Of a stretch of 64,000 nucleotides of DNA, positions 24,987 to 34,799 are shown piece after piece. The DNA is from Oscillospiraceae bacterium (lineage in GTDB: Bacteria > Bacillota > Clostridia > Oscillospirales > Ruminococcaceae): the NCBI GenBank assembly GCA_021199335.1, contig JAJQIG010000046.1, positions 195,428 to 259,427 on the forward strand, in the 5' to 3' direction. Numbering within the stretch: position 1 is the first letter of the stretch; each line of letters opens with the position of its first letter. A model generated the notes under the pieces. That model had not been told where the DNA came from. It made no database searches and saw only the letters and a program-made list of their open reading frames with translations. A program made the translations under genes and the position numbers.

Positions 24987-26240
24987 ATGTACGATAATAT
25001 TATGGATACAATCGGTTTTGTGCAGGGAGTTGACCCCGAAGTAGGCGATGCCATGAGCAAGGAGCTTGCAAGGCAGCGCAGAAATCTTGAGCTTATCGCA
25101 AGTGAGAACCTTGTTTCTCCTGCGGTTATGGCTGCTATGGGCTCTGTTCTGACGAATAAATATGCCGAGGGTTACCCAGGAAAGCGTTATTATGGCGGCT
25201 GCGAATGTGTTGATATAGTTGAAAATATCGCTATCGAGCGTGCAAAAAAGCTCTTCGGCGCAGAGTATGCCAACGTCCAGCCACATTCGGGCGCACAGGC
25301 TAATACTGCAGTTTATTTTTCTCTCCTTGAACCCGGTGATACGGTTATGGGAATGAGACTTGCCCATGGCGGACACCTTACCCACGGTTCTCCCGTAAAT
25401 ATATCGGGAAAATATTTCAACTTTGTTTCCTACGGACTTGGCGATGACGAAACTATTGACTACAATAAGGTTGGAGCTATGGCTAAAGAATGTAAACCTA
25501 AGCTAATTGTTGCGGGCGCATCCGCTTATCCGAGGATAATCGATTTCCCAAGGCTTCGCGAGATTGCAGATTCCGTTGGCGCAATGCTTATGGTTGATAT
25601 GGCGCATATCGCAGGACTTGTTGCGGCAGGAGTCCATCCATCCCCCGTTCCTTATGCCCATATCACTACAACTACTACCCATAAAACCCTCAGGGGTCCC
25701 AGAGGAGGACTCATCCTCACCAATGATGAGGAGCTTGCAAAGAAAATCAATAAGGCTGTTTTCCCCGGAACTCAAGGCGGTCCTCTTATGCACGTTATCG
25801 CCGGAAAGGCAGTCTGCTTCGGTGAGGCTCTCAAGCCTGAGTTTAAGGAGTATGGCAAAAATATCGTTGCAAATGCGCAGGCTCTCTCAAAAGGACTTCT
25901 TGAAAGAGGTTTTGACCTTGTTTCGGGCGGAACGGATAACCACCTTATGCTTGTTGACCTCAGACCCTTTAATCTTACCGGAAAAGAATTTGAGCACCGG
26001 CTTGACGAGGTTTACATCACTGTCAATAAAAATGCAATTCCCAATGACCCACAGAAGCCTTTTGTTACAAGCGGCGTAAGAATAGGTACTCCCGCCGTTA
26101 CTACAAGGGGACTTGATATCGGGGATATGGAAAAAATTGCAGAATTTATGTTCCTTGCCGCAAAGGACTTTGAAAATAAGGCGGATGAAATAAGGGCCGG
26201 AGTAAACGCTATCTGCGCCAAGCACCCCCTCTACGAATAA
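24987..26240 (+). CDS. glyA: Serine hydroxymethyltransferase
   Basis: 417 residues, the normal bacterial length. The enzyme interconverts serine and glycine with tetrahydrofolate using pyridoxal phosphate, feeding one-carbon metabolism. Visible motifs are [32 protein letters not shown] and the cofactor-lysine segment [21 protein letters not shown] precedes the start. A strong terminator closes this single-gene unit. It depends on the same cofactor family that the folT riboswitch senses. Confidence 0.97.
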   Translation: MYDNIMDTIGFVQGVDPEVGDAMSKELARQRRNLELIASENLVSPAVMAAMGSVLTNKYAEGYPGKRYYGGCECVDIVENIAIERAKKLFGAEYANVQPHSGAQANTAVYFSLLEPGDTVMGMRLAHGGHLTHGSPVNISGKYFNFVSYGLGDDETIDYNKVGAMAKECKPKLIVAGASAYPRIIDFPRLREIADSVGAMLMVDMAHIAGLVAAGVHPSPVPYAHITTTTTHKTLRGPRGGLILTNDEELAKKINKAVFPGTQGGPLMHVIAGKAVCFGEALKPEFKEYGKNIVANAQALSKGLLERGFDLVSGGTDNHLMLVDLRPFNLTGKEFEHRLDEVYITVNKNAIPNDPQKPFVTSGVRIGTPAVTTRGLDIGDMEKIAEFMFLAAKDFENKADEIRAGVNAICAKHPLYE

Positions 26241-26260
26241 GTACGGACATCTTTTGTTTA

Positions 26261-26292
26261 GGCAAGAGGTAGTGAAACCTCTTGCCTTTTTT
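26261..26292 (+). terminator. Intrinsic terminator after glyA
   Basis: Perfect 10-bp stem (26261-26270 with 26277-26286), six-base loop, TTTTTT tail. Confidence 0.9.
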
Positions 26293-26304
26293 GGGGGTAT
26301 ACAC

Positions 26305-26772
26305 AACAGTGACTTTCATGGGAAAGCCCCTGCAAAAATGGTGCCGATAATTGTCAGGGTAATAGCCTTTTTTTATAAATCTGTTCTTCGCTATCGAAAT
26401 TGTATTTAGAATTGCAAAAACATCCACCGTAATACTTGTCCGTGCAGGTGCTAATCTCCTTATATTGGCAGTTGTTGCCGAATTTGTTTTCGATATGTAT
26501 GGGGTTGAGGTGGAAATTTCTGATGGGATAGGGTATATTTGGTTAACCGAAATGGGACATCTTCCCAAAATGATTGTGTAGAGGGTATATCCGATATATC
26601 AAGCTATTTCGGTAGGCATTCAAACCTTGTCCTTTATAAGAAGGATGTAGAAACAATACTCGAAAACACATTGGAAGGCAATGACATTGATGATAATGAT
26701 CTTATTGAGCTTTTGATAAGCGGTGTGGTGGATATTTATGCTGAAAATGTTGACGGATACACGTCACTTTAA
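26305..26772 (+). pseudogene. Possible degenerate gene remnant between glyA and rarA
   Basis: The 638-base gap between glyA and rarA shows coding-like stretches on the plus strand broken across frames. One frame ends at about 26581 after hydrophobic text such as AGANLLILAVVAEFVFDMYG. Another, from TTG 26539 to 26772, reads ISDISSYFGRHSNLVLYKKD, then an acidic segment ENTLEGNDIDDNDLIELLIS. Neither has a good start or Shine-Dalgarno. This may be a small gene with frameshifts, or two short unrelated frames. No family is recognised. The 77-residue frame at the end has the local codon style and could be a live small gene. Confidence 0.3.
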
Positions 26773-26878
26773 TACTTCAAGAAGACTGCTGTCAATAAAG
26801 AATCTGAAGAATAAAAATATGCCGCTGTAGCGAAAATCTTCGTACAAAATCACGTATGTTGGGAGGTGAATATATCTT

Positions 26879-28144
26879 ATGAATACCCCATTGGCAGATC
26901 GCATACGCCCCAAGACCCTTAATGATGTAGTGGGGCAGAAGCATATTTTGGGTGAGGGAAAACCCCTGCGCCGTATTATTGAAAGCGGAAATATCCCCAA
27001 TATGATTTTTTACGGCAGCGCAGGAATAGGCAAAACCACAGTTGCGCGTATAATTGCGGAAAATACACACATGAAGCTGCATAAGCTCAACGGAACATCT
27101 GCTTCAATTTCCGATATAAAGGACGTTATCGCCGATACAAGTTCCTTTGACGGAATAAACGGCGTCCTGCTCTATCTTGATGAAATTCAGTACCTTAATA
27201 AGAAGCAGCAGCAGTCGCTTCTTGAGTATATCGAAAACGGACAGATAACCCTTATTGCTTCAACAACCGAAAACCCCTACTTTTATGTTTATAACGCCAT
27301 AATAAGCCGTTCCACTGTCTTTGAGTTTAAACCGGTTTCTGCGGAGGAGCTTGTCGCTGCTATAAACCGTGCCTTTCGGCTTGCCGCAGAGCAGCTTGGA
27401 ATGAGCGTTAAAATTGAAAAGGGAGTAGCGGAGTATATAGCAAATGGCTGTGGGGGAGATGTCCGTAAATCGATAAATACAGCCGAGCTGTGCATCCTTT
27501 CGGGGGATAATGACGGAACGGAAATACGTGTAAAAAAAGAAACTGCGAAGGAGCTTACCCAACGCAGTAATATGAAATATGACCGTGACGGAGATCAGCA
27601 TTACGATATTCTCTCCGCACTCCAAAAATCTATTCGGGGTTCGGACGAAAATGCCGCAATTCATTATGCTGCAAGGCTTATTGAAGCGGGGGATATTATT
27701 TCCCTAAGCCGCAGGCTTCTTGTTATAGCCTGTGAAGATGTCGGACTTGCCTATCCGCAGGCTATAACAATTGTAAAAGCGTGCGTTGACAGCGCTATGC
27801 AGCTTGGTTTGCCCGAGGCAAGGATACCCCTTGCTGAAGCCGTTGTCTTACTTGCCACTGCCCCTAAGTCCAACTCAGCTTATGTGGCTGTAAATTCTGC
27901 CATAGATGATGTGAAGAACAGCGAAATCGGTGATTTTCCCCGCCATCTTCAGAATATGCATGCCGATGGCGAGGGAGCGGCGGTAAGGGGGCAGCATTAC
28001 CTCTATCCGCACGATTATCCTAACCACTATGTCGAACAGCAGTACCTACCCGATTCACTGAAGGATAGAGTTTATTATCAGTTTGGTGAAAATAGGACGG
28101 AACAGGCGGCAAAGCAGTATTGGAAAAAGATAAAAGGAAAATAA
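26879..28144 (+). CDS. rarA: Replication-associated recombination protein A (RarA/MgsA)
   Basis: 421 residues. It is a clamp-loader-like AAA+ ATPase with LADRIRPKTLNDVVGQKHI at the N-terminus, Walker A GSAGIGKTTVA (about residue 47), Walker B LLYLDEIQYL, and a C-terminal tetramerisation domain with ACEDVGLAYPQA and HYLYPHDYPNHYVEQQYLP. RarA acts at stalled replication forks. GGGAGGTG precedes the start. The gene converges with the S1-domain protein gene, with only 25 bases between stops. Confidence 0.95.
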   Translation: MNTPLADRIRPKTLNDVVGQKHILGEGKPLRRIIESGNIPNMIFYGSAGIGKTTVARIIAENTHMKLHKLNGTSASISDIKDVIADTSSFDGINGVLLYLDEIQYLNKKQQQSLLEYIENGQITLIASTTENPYFYVYNAIISRSTVFEFKPVSAEELVAAINRAFRLAAEQLGMSVKIEKGVAEYIANGCGGDVRKSINTAELCILSGDNDGTEIRVKKETAKELTQRSNMKYDRDGDQHYDILSALQKSIRGSDENAAIHYAARLIEAGDIISLSRRLLVIACEDVGLAYPQAITIVKACVDSAMQLGLPEARIPLAEAVVLLATAPKSNSAYVAVNSAIDDVKNSEIGDFPRHLQNMHADGEGAAVRGQHYLYPHDYPNHYVEQQYLPDSLKDRVYYQFGENRTEQAAKQYWKKIKGK

Positions 28145-28169
28145 TGACACGCTGCGGCGTGAAACATTT

Positions 28170-29093
28170 TCATTCAAAAACGGTTTCGATAATTTTTCCT
28201 GATTGTGGCGTGGAATAAACCCACCTCGAAATATGGCTGTCTTCATAAAAGTATCTGAGAGAATTTTCGGTGGATATTCCGTCAAAAATATCAACGATTA
28301 TCAGTTTAACCTTCATCTTTTCGGGAATAAGAGCTTTTATGTAAACGCTTGCGTGCTGTCCTATTCGAACGTCCTCACGCGGCTCCGCAAGCCCGGCAAG
28401 ATTTGGCGTAAGTTCAATAAAAATTCCGTAATCTTCCACCGAACGTACAATTCCCGAAACGGTTTCACCGTAGGAAAACATTGCGGCATTTTCTTCCCAT
28501 GTTCCGAGAAGCTCCTTGTGCGAAAGCCAAATCCTTCCTCCGCTTATACCCTTAATGATAACCCTTATGTCTTGATAGGGCGAAAAGCGGTCGGATGGAT
28601 GTGAAATTCTCGAAATGGAAATTGAGTCGATTGGAATGAGGGACGGAATTCCGCAGCCTATGTCAACAAATGCGCCGAATTGCTCAAGATGAGTTACCTT
28701 TGCGGGAATAATATCCCCGGGATGGAGCTGTGATATAAAATTTTTCATGCATTCCTCTTGTACGGCACGGCGCGACAGAAAAGCGGTGAAAATTCCGTTT
28801 TCGTCCTTGAAAATTTTCATAACCTTGAAGCATACAGGCTTATTGACTTTCGTTATAAGGGCTATATCCTTGGTTGAACCGTCCTCAATTCCGATTGCGC
28901 CCTCTGTTCTTGGGATAATCCCCCTTGCACAGGGCAGGTCTACGATGAGATTATGCTCGTTGTCACAAACTGTAACTCTCGCTTCGAGAATTTTCCCCTG
29001 GAGCATGGATTCCTGCAAGGCGTAGATATTTTTTATTGCGGCGGTGTTTTCGGGCGTTCCGATTAAATTTCCCTCGGGACTGTAATTATTCAT
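28170..29093 (-). CDS. S1 RNA-binding domain protein
   Basis: 307 residues. At least two S1-type OB folds are visible: one with PGDIIPAKVTHLEQFGAFVD (about residues 143-215) and one with YGETVSGIVRSVEDYGIFIE (about 218-285). The N-terminal 130 residues form a further, less clear beta-rich domain (EARVTVCDNEHNLIVDLPCA). It resembles the short ribosomal-protein-S1-like proteins of Clostridia. RNA binding is likely and the exact role is unknown. A CTCCC-complementary Shine-Dalgarno-like sequence precedes ATG 29093. Confidence 0.8.
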   Translation of the reverse strand: MNNYSPEGNLIGTPENTAAIKNIYALQESMLQGKILEARVTVCDNEHNLIVDLPCARGIIPRTEGAIGIEDGSTKDIALITKVNKPVCFKVMKIFKDENGIFTAFLSRRAVQEECMKNFISQLHPGDIIPAKVTHLEQFGAFVDIGCGIPSLIPIDSISISRISHPSDRFSPYQDIRVIIKGISGGRIWLSHKELLGTWEENAAMFSYGETVSGIVRSVEDYGIFIELTPNLAGLAEPREDVRIGQHASVYIKALIPEKMKVKLIIVDIFDGISTENSLRYFYEDSHISRWVYSTPQSGKIIETVFE

Positions 29094-29178
29094 TTTATAC
29101 CTCCCATATTTTGTATAAATTTAATTTTTCAATAAATTGAATTTATCTAATTTTATGTGGGGCAACGGAATTATATGC

Positions 29179-29523
29179 TTATGAAAGAACTTTGATTTTA
29201 TATCCGCCGTGATTTATAATAATTCCCGAAACGTTTATTTCGTCCTCTCTGCGGCATACTACCTCAAGGGATGCGGCGCTGCGCAGGTCGGTTTCGTTGA
29301 ATGGATTATCATCGCCTGTAATAATAGGCATTGAGTACGTGTTATATGAGCCGCATGGCATATTGTAATTTCCAAATAAAAGAATATTGCCGTCGATATT
29401 CTGTTTTTTGTGGGAATTAATCTCGCTTGTGCTTATATCGGAAAATGGGGAAATCTGTTTTCTGATAGCTGCCGCAGCAATATCCGCTGAGTTAATGGAG
29501 TCAAATTCGGCTGTAATTTTCAT
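29179..29523 (-). CDS. Small conserved-looking hypothetical protein
   Basis: 114 residues from ATG 29523, which is preceded by AAAGGAAG; the in-frame extension upstream runs across the promoter of the divergent gene and is rejected. It begins MKITAEFDSINSADIAAAAI, which looks like a strand-helix unit, and ends with strands (EINVSGIIINHGGYKIKVLS). No catalytic motif or membrane segment is visible and I do not recognise a family. It is divergent from the DUF951 gene. Confidence 0.6.
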   Translation of the reverse strand: MKITAEFDSINSADIAAAAIRKQISPFSDISTSEINSHKKQNIDGNILLFGNYNMPCGSYNTYSMPIITGDDNPFNETDLRSAASLEVVCRREDEINVSGIIINHGGYKIKVLS

Positions 29524-29613
29524 AGGAGAAGTCTTCCTTTCGGTTGTTTTAGCCATATTTCGTGGCCTTAATATTATTTTGATTGAACTTTTTATAAAAA
29601 TTACAGAAAATAA

Positions 29614-29643
29614 TTGCCTTTTATGGTATTTTGGTGTTATAAT
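29614..29643 (+). promoter_or_regulatory. Promoter for the DUF951-prfA unit
   Basis: TTGCCT (29614-29619), 18 bases, TATAAT (29638-29643), 35 bases ahead of ATG 29678. Confidence 0.65.
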
Positions 29644-29677
29644 AGTAGGGTACAATCTTTTTGAGGAGGTCATTGGG

Positions 29678-29869
29678 ATGAATGTTAATCCGTTCGATAT
29701 CCTAACGATGAAAAAAAATCATCCCTGCGGATGCAATAAAATGATTGTCCTCAGAGCAGGAATGGATTTTAAACTTCGCTGTGAGGGCTGCGGTCATGAA
29801 TTTATGGTTGCGAGAAGTAAAATCGAAAAGAATATTAAATCCATTGCCCATGTTGAAGAAAAGCATTAG
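29678..29869 (+). CDS. DUF951 domain protein
   Basis: 63 residues. The pattern TMKKNHPCGCNKMIVLRAG, then FKLRCEGCGHEFMVARSKIEK matches the small DUF951 family, which has a CxC...CxxC cysteine set likely to bind zinc. Function is unknown; members are often encoded next to translation or ribosome-biogenesis genes, here 48 bases before prfA. GAGGAGG before ATG 29678 fixes this start, although the frame is open upstream. Confidence 0.85.
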   Translation: MNVNPFDILTMKKNHPCGCNKMIVLRAGMDFKLRCEGCGHEFMVARSKIEKNIKSIAHVEEKH

Positions 29870-29917
29870 CCTGCATTACGATTTTATTGAAAAATATTGT
29901 GTGGGGAGTAGTTAACA

Positions 29918-30991
29918 GTGCTTGAAAAACTTAAACTTACCGAAGAAAAATATAATGAAATAAGCGAAAAAATTATGGATCCGGATGTTATCGGCGATAC
30001 AGCACTCTATGCTTCATATATGAAGGAATATAAGAGCCTTACCCCGATCATCGAAAAATATAGGGAGTACTGCAGGTTTGACCGCCAGCTCAAGGAGTCC
30101 GAGGAAATCCTCGGCGATGCTTCGTCCGACCATGAGCTAAAGGAGCTTGCCCAGCTTGAATATGACGAGGCAAAGGAACAGATTACCCTCATTGCCGAGG
30201 AAATAAAGATTATGCTCCTACCTAAAGATCCCAATGATGATAAAAATGTTATCATAGAAATAAGAGGGGGCGCAGGGGGAGAGGAAGCTGCCCTTTTTGC
30301 AAATTCCCTCTATCGTATGTATACAATGTATGCCGAGACAAAGCATTGGAAAATAGAGGTTTTGAACGCAAACCCAACCGAGCTTGGCGGGTTTAAGGAA
30401 ATTAGCTTTAATGTGGTTGGCGACGGTGCGTATTCAAGGCTTAAATATGAAAGCGGTGTTCATCGTGTTCAGCGTGTCCCCGAAACTGAGTCGCAGGGCA
30501 GAGTTCATACTTCAACCGTTACGGTTGCGGTACTCGTTGAAGCGGATGAGGTTGAGCTCGAAATTAACCCGACAGACTTAAAGATTGATGTTTTCCGCGC
30601 ATCAGGTGCAGGCGGACAGCATATCAATAAAACAGAATCTGCCGTAAGAATTACCCACCTTCCGACAGGGGTTGTAGTTGAATGTCAAGATGAACGAAGT
30701 CAGTACAAAAATAAAGATAGGGCGATGAAAATATTGCGTTCCCGCCTTTATGAAGCGAAATTGCAGGAGCAGAACAATAAGATTGCCTCAGAAAGGCGTT
30801 CTCAGGTTGGAACGGGAAATCGCTCTGAGCGTATAAGAACCTATAATTTCCCCGAAAGCAGACTTACTGACCATAGAATAGGTCTTACAATATATCGTCT
30901 TGAATATATATTAAACGGAAATCTTGACGAAGTTATTGACGCCCTTGCAACGGCTGATCAAGCGGCAAGGCTGTCTTCACAGAATGATTAA
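29918..30991 (+). CDS. prfA: Peptide chain release factor 1
   Basis: 357 residues. The GGQ catalytic loop is in [20 protein letters not shown]. The stop-codon recognition segment has P-E-T in [10 protein letters not shown] where RF1 has PxT, and not the SPF of RF2, so it reads UAA/UAG. It releases finished peptides at the ribosome. The start is GTG 29918 with GGGGAG upstream. The prmC methyltransferase gene that often follows prfA is absent; tsaC follows after 17 bases. Confidence 0.96.
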   Translation: MLEKLKLTEEKYNEISEKIMDPDVIGDTALYASYMKEYKSLTPIIEKYREYCRFDRQLKESEEILGDASSDHELKELAQLEYDEAKEQITLIAEEIKIMLLPKDPNDDKNVIIEIRGGAGGEEAALFANSLYRMYTMYAETKHWKIEVLNANPTELGGFKEISFNVVGDGAYSRLKYESGVHRVQRVPETESQGRVHTSTVTVAVLVEADEVELEINPTDLKIDVFRASGAGGQHINKTESAVRITHLPTGVVVECQDERSQYKNKDRAMKILRSRLYEAKLQEQNNKIASERRSQVGTGNRSERIRTYNFPESRLTDHRIGLTIYRLEYILNGNLDEVIDALATADQAARLSSQND

Positions 30992-31008
30992 GGATATGAA
31001 GTTAAAAG

Positions 31009-32022
31009 ATGTTTGAAACAAGATTACTTTCATCGGATAAATCGGATATAGAATTTGCAGCGGAGCTTATCAACATAGGAGAGGTTGTCGGTATGCCAAC
31101 GGAAACGGTTTACGGACTTGCAGCAGATGCTCTTAACGAGTCGGCTGTGAAAAAAATTTTTGAGGCAAAGGGCCGCCCGCAGGATAATCCGCTTATAGTC
31201 CATATTTCAGGCTTGCATATGCTGGACAAGTATGTGTGCAATGTCCCCAATTTGGCATACAAAATAGCGGAGCGATTTTGCCCCGGACCGATTACTATGA
31301 TTTTGCCGAAACGTGACATTATTCCGAGTATTACAAGTTCGGGGCTTGATACCGTTGGTATAAGAATTCCTTTCCATAAAACAGCAAGGGAGCTTATTAA
31401 TGCCTGCGGAACCCCTCTTGCTGCACCTTCAGCTAACCTCTCGGGAAGCCCAAGTCCAACAACCGCTGCCCACGTTATGAACGATATGAGTGGGAGGATC
31501 CCTGCAATTATTGACGGCGGAGCTTGTGCGGTCGGCGTGGAAAGTACAGTTATTTCTTTTGAGAATGGCGGAATACGGATTCTTCGTCCGGGGTTTGTTT
31601 CCGTTGATGATTTAAGGAATTTTGGCGTCACTGTTTACTGTGATAAAGGAATTACCGAAGCAATAGGCGAGGGTGAAAAGGTGCTTTCGCCCGGGATGAA
31701 GTATAAGCATTATTCCCCCAAAGCCAACGTTACGGTTATTGTTGGTTCGCTGGAAAACTTTATAAAATATGTGTCGGAGCATAACGGAGATAATGTCTAT
31801 GCTATGCTTTATGATAGCGATGCGGCTTCTTATCCGTATAAATATGTGACATACGGGGATAATGCAGAGGAACAGGCTGCGCAGCTTTTCGGGGTCTTGA
31901 GAAAAATCGATGAAATAGGTGCGGAGCAAGTCTATGCGAGATGTCCGTCACAGGACGGAGTTGGACTTGCCGTTTATAACAGATTATTAAGATCTGCGGG
32001 ATTTGAGGTGGTGAATGTATGA
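31009..32022 (+). CDS. tsaC: L-threonylcarbamoyladenylate synthase (TsaC/Sua5/YwlC)
   Basis: 337 residues. The YrdC domain (1-205) shows VGMPTETVYGLAADAL, KGRPQDNPLIVHI and APSANLSGSPSPT, and a Sua5-type C-terminal domain follows, with the linker SPGMKYKHYSPKA. It makes threonylcarbamoyl-AMP for the t6A37 modification of ANN-decoding tRNAs. It is in an apparent operon prfA-tsaC-coaE and overlaps coaE by 4 bases (ATGA). Confidence 0.94.
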   Translation: MFETRLLSSDKSDIEFAAELINIGEVVGMPTETVYGLAADALNESAVKKIFEAKGRPQDNPLIVHISGLHMLDKYVCNVPNLAYKIAERFCPGPITMILPKRDIIPSITSSGLDTVGIRIPFHKTARELINACGTPLAAPSANLSGSPSPTTAAHVMNDMSGRIPAIIDGGACAVGVESTVISFENGGIRILRPGFVSVDDLRNFGVTVYCDKGITEAIGEGEKVLSPGMKYKHYSPKANVTVIVGSLENFIKYVSEHNGDNVYAMLYDSDAASYPYKYVTYGDNAEEQAAQLFGVLRKIDEIGAEQVYARCPSQDGVGLAVYNRLLRSAGFEVVNV

Positions 32023-32657
32023 GTAAGCCTGCCGACATTTCGGTTATCGGTTTGACAGGTCAGAGTGGAGCGGGAAAAACAACTGTTTCAAAGGTTTTTG
32101 CCGAGGAGGGCTTTGCTGCAATAAATGCCGATAAAATTGCAAGGGAGATTATGGTTAAGGGTTCGCCCTGCCTTGAAGAGCTTGTAGAGTGTTTCGGTAA
32201 ACAGATACTTCTTGAAAATGGCGAGCTTGATCGCCGCAGTTTGGCCGGAATCGTATTTAATGACAAGGAAAAGCTCAATCAGCTTAATGCAATAAGTTAT
32301 CCATACATAACCTTTGAAATTCTGCAAAAAATAAAGGAATACTCAAAGGCGGGGGAGCGTTTTGTTCTCCTTGATGCCCCAACGCTCTTTGAGAGCCGTG
32401 CTGATGATTTTTGTGACCTTATCATTAGCGTGACAGCTCCTGAAGCAGTGCGTACTGAAAGAATTGCAGAGAGGGATGGAATTGCTCCCGAAAAGATAAA
32501 GGAAAGATTCTCCTCGCAGCATTCAGAAAAATTTTTTATCAATCATTCCGATTTTATAATAAAAAATAATAAATCCATCGATAATTTGATTGAAAAAGCA
32601 CATGAGGTCGCCGATAAGGTTAAGGAGTATTGCAATAATGCTGAAGAGGCTTGGTAA
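32019..32657 (+). CDS. coaE: Dephospho-CoA kinase
   Basis: 212 residues. The P-loop is GLTGQSGAGKTTVSK (about 9-23), and the CoaE segment IAREIMVKGSPCLEELVECF, followed by LDRRSLAGIVF, is clear. It phosphorylates dephospho-CoA in the last step of coenzyme A synthesis. It is translationally coupled to tsaC (4-base overlap) and to the following lytic transglycosylase gene (20-base overlap). Confidence 0.94.
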   Translation: MSKPADISVIGLTGQSGAGKTTVSKVFAEEGFAAINADKIAREIMVKGSPCLEELVECFGKQILLENGELDRRSLAGIVFNDKEKLNQLNAISYPYITFEILQKIKEYSKAGERFVLLDAPTLFESRADDFCDLIISVTAPEAVRTERIAERDGIAPEKIKERFSSQHSEKFFINHSDFIIKNNKSIDNLIEKAHEVADKVKEYCNNAEEAW

Positions 32658-33204
32658 ATTTCTGTTTTTGCTAATAATTTTCGGTGCGGTTCTGCTTGCG
32701 CTTAATGCCGATGAACTGTGCAAAAAGTATATTTATCCCATTAAATATGAGGAGTATGTAGAGCGTTATTCAGCGGAATATAATCTTGATAAATATTTTG
32801 TTTATGCAATCATAAAAACAGAAAGCGGCTTTGACAGCACCGCTGTTTCCGATGTCGGGGCAAGGGGTCTTATGCAGCTTATGGAGGATGCCTTTGAATG
32901 GGTGAAATATCGTATGGATGACGATAGGGACGTTGAGTATGGAGATATGTTTGATCCGAAGTATAACATAGAATACGGAACATACCTCATTTCCTTGCTT
33001 TATGATGAATACGGGGATGAGGAAACCGCCCTCGCCGCTTATTTTATGGGCAGAGGAAAGGTTAATGAGTGGCTTTCTGATACTAATTACAGCGATGACG
33101 GAATTACCCTTAAGGAAATTCCATCATCTGCAGCAAGGCATTATGTCAATAAGGTTATGACTGCCTATCGCGGTTATACTAACTTATATGAAAACAACAG
33201 TTAA
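32638..33204 (+). CDS. Membrane-anchored lytic transglycosylase (Slt family)
   Basis: 188 residues from ATG 32638, preceded by AAGGAG; the upstream in-frame extension lies inside coaE. It has an N-terminal hydrophobic anchor (GKFLFLLIIFGAVLLAL) and then the goose-lysozyme-like SLT domain, with catalytic Glu in AIIKTESGFDSTAVSDVGAR, then GLMQLMEDAF and YGTYLISLL. It cleaves peptidoglycan glycan strands outside the membrane to anhydro-muropeptides, probably in growth, division or sporulation remodelling. Confidence 0.9.
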   Translation: MLKRLGKFLFLLIIFGAVLLALNADELCKKYIYPIKYEEYVERYSAEYNLDKYFVYAIIKTESGFDSTAVSDVGARGLMQLMEDAFEWVKYRMDDDRDVEYGDMFDPKYNIEYGTYLISLLYDEYGDEETALAAYFMGRGKVNEWLSDTNYSDDGITLKEIPSSAARHYVNKVMTAYRGYTNLYENNS

Positions 33205-33231
33205 TCTGTTCGGTAGAAAGGAAAGATAAAT

Positions 33232-34635
33232 ATGGAGAAAGAAAAGTCAGCAGGCACCCTTCTTAAGGAGAGGCTTTGCACAACAAAAAAGCACGCAGGT
33301 CTTACGCTCTCGTCTGATGAGATAAAAACCTGCTATGACTTCTGCGAGGATTACAAGGTGTTCTTAAATGAAGCGAAAATTGAGCGTGAGTTTGTTATAA
33401 GGGCGATTACCCTTGCCGAAAAGTGTGGGTTTGTCGAATTTAAGAATAATATGAGTCTTAAAGAAGGCGATAAAATTTACTTTAATAATAGGGGAAAGGC
33501 CGTTATCCTTGCTGTAATCGGAAGTGAACCTATCGAAAACGGCGTACATCTTGCCGCTGCGCATATTGATTCTCCTCGTCTTGATTTAAAGCAGAATCCT
33601 CTTTATGAGGACAGCGAGGTTGCCCTTTTTAAAACGCATTACTATGGCGGTATAAAGAAGTACCAGTGGGGTACAATTCCTCTTGCGCTTCATGGCGTTG
33701 TGATTAAAAAGGATGGAACTAAGATAAGTGTTAATATAGGCGAGGACGAGAGCGATCCTGTTTTTTGCGTAAGCGACCTTCTTCCGCATCTCGCAAATGA
33801 GCAGATGAAACGCACACCGGGTGAGCTTATTAAGGGCGAGGAACTTAATATTCTTGTTGGTTCAATGCCGTTTAAGGATGATGATGTGAGCGAAAAGGTT
33901 AAGCTCAACATTATGTCAATTCTTAACGAGAAATACGGTATGATAGAGGATGATTTTCTTTCCGCAGAGCTTGAAGCCGTTCCTGCATTTAAAGCTAAGG
34001 ATGTCGGTCTTGACAGAAGTATGATAGGTGCATATGGTCATGATGACAAGGTCTGTGCCTATACAGCGCTTAAGGCAGTCCTTGACTGTAAAAATGTTAA
34101 GAAAACCTCCGTTGTGGTTCTTACAGATAAGGAAGAAACGGGAAGCGATGGCAACACGGGTCTCTGTTCTGATTATCTCAGTCACTTTTTCTATAATCTT
34201 GCTGATTGCTTCGGAGTAAACGGAAGAACCGTTATAGCAAATACAGAGTGCCTTTCCGCGGATGTAAACGCAGCCTATGATCCGACTTTCCCCGATGTTA
34301 TGGATAAGAGAAACTGTGCGTTTATGAATTACGGTGTCTGTGTAACGAAATTTACGGGTGCAAGAGGAAAGTCAGGCACATCCGATGCCTCTGCGGAATT
34401 TGTCGGAAGAGTGCGTTCCATTCTTGACAGCCGGAACGTTATTTGGCAGACTGGCGAGCTCGGAAAGGTTGATGCAGGCGGCGGCGGAACGGTTGCTGCG
34501 TATCTTGCAAATATGAATATGGACGTTATAGATGTAGGTGTTCCCGTAATTTCAATGCACGCTCCGTTTGAAATTGTTTCAAAAATAGATGTATATATGA
34601 CATATAAGTCGTTTTATGTGTTTTTTCAGGAATAA
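33232..34635 (+). CDS. M18 family zinc aminopeptidase
   Basis: 467 residues. Two-zinc M18/M42-type ligands are seen in AAHIDSPRLDLKQNPLYED, the catalytic TDKEETGSDGNTGL (Glu-Glu pair), CLSADVNAAYDP and the C-terminal ISMHAPFEIVSKID. It removes N-terminal residues from cytoplasmic peptides; acidic or broad preference cannot be decided from sequence. The internal YGGIKKYQWGTIPLALHG segment is characteristic of the large bacterial M18 type. Codon usage suggests good expression. A strong terminator follows. Confidence 0.92.
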   Translation: MEKEKSAGTLLKERLCTTKKHAGLTLSSDEIKTCYDFCEDYKVFLNEAKIEREFVIRAITLAEKCGFVEFKNNMSLKEGDKIYFNNRGKAVILAVIGSEPIENGVHLAAAHIDSPRLDLKQNPLYEDSEVALFKTHYYGGIKKYQWGTIPLALHGVVIKKDGTKISVNIGEDESDPVFCVSDLLPHLANEQMKRTPGELIKGEELNILVGSMPFKDDDVSEKVKLNIMSILNEKYGMIEDDFLSAELEAVPAFKAKDVGLDRSMIGAYGHDDKVCAYTALKAVLDCKNVKKTSVVVLTDKEETGSDGNTGLCSDYLSHFFYNLADCFGVNGRTVIANTECLSADVNAAYDPTFPDVMDKRNCAFMNYGVCVTKFTGARGKSGTSDASAEFVGRVRSILDSRNVIWQTGELGKVDAGGGGTVAAYLANMNMDVIDVGVPVISMHAPFEIVSKIDVYMTYKSFYVFFQE

Positions 34636-34646
34636 TTAAACCCTTT

Positions 34647-34682
34647 GGCACTGCACATAATATTTGTGCAGTGCCGTTTTTT
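34647..34682 (+). terminator. Intrinsic terminator after the aminopeptidase gene
   Basis: Perfect 11-bp stem (34647-34657 with 34665-34675), seven-base loop, GTTTTTT tail. Confidence 0.9.
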
Positions 34683-34725
34683 ATGCAAAAAATGTTGAAA
34701 AAAATATTATTTTACCGATTATCTA

Positions 34726-34754
34726 TTGACATTTGCATTAATATTATATAAAGT
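34726..34754 (+). promoter_or_regulatory. Promoter for the pot operon
   Basis: TTGACA (34726-34731) with a -10 either TATAAA (34747-34752, spacing 15) or TAAAGT (34749-34754, spacing 17), about 45 bases before potA. Confidence 0.6.
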
Positions 34755-34799
34755 AGTATTATGTGTTTTTTCACGCTATATTAGAAGGGGATTTGCGGA

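Noticed and set aside
29387..29677. Long N-terminal extension of the DUF951 protein
   Set aside because: The extension overlaps the divergent gene and the promoter; the ribosome site before ATG 29678 and the family length both favour the short form.
32590..32637. Extended start of the lytic transglycosylase inside coaE
   Set aside because: No ribosome site there and the membrane anchor begins right after ATG 32638.
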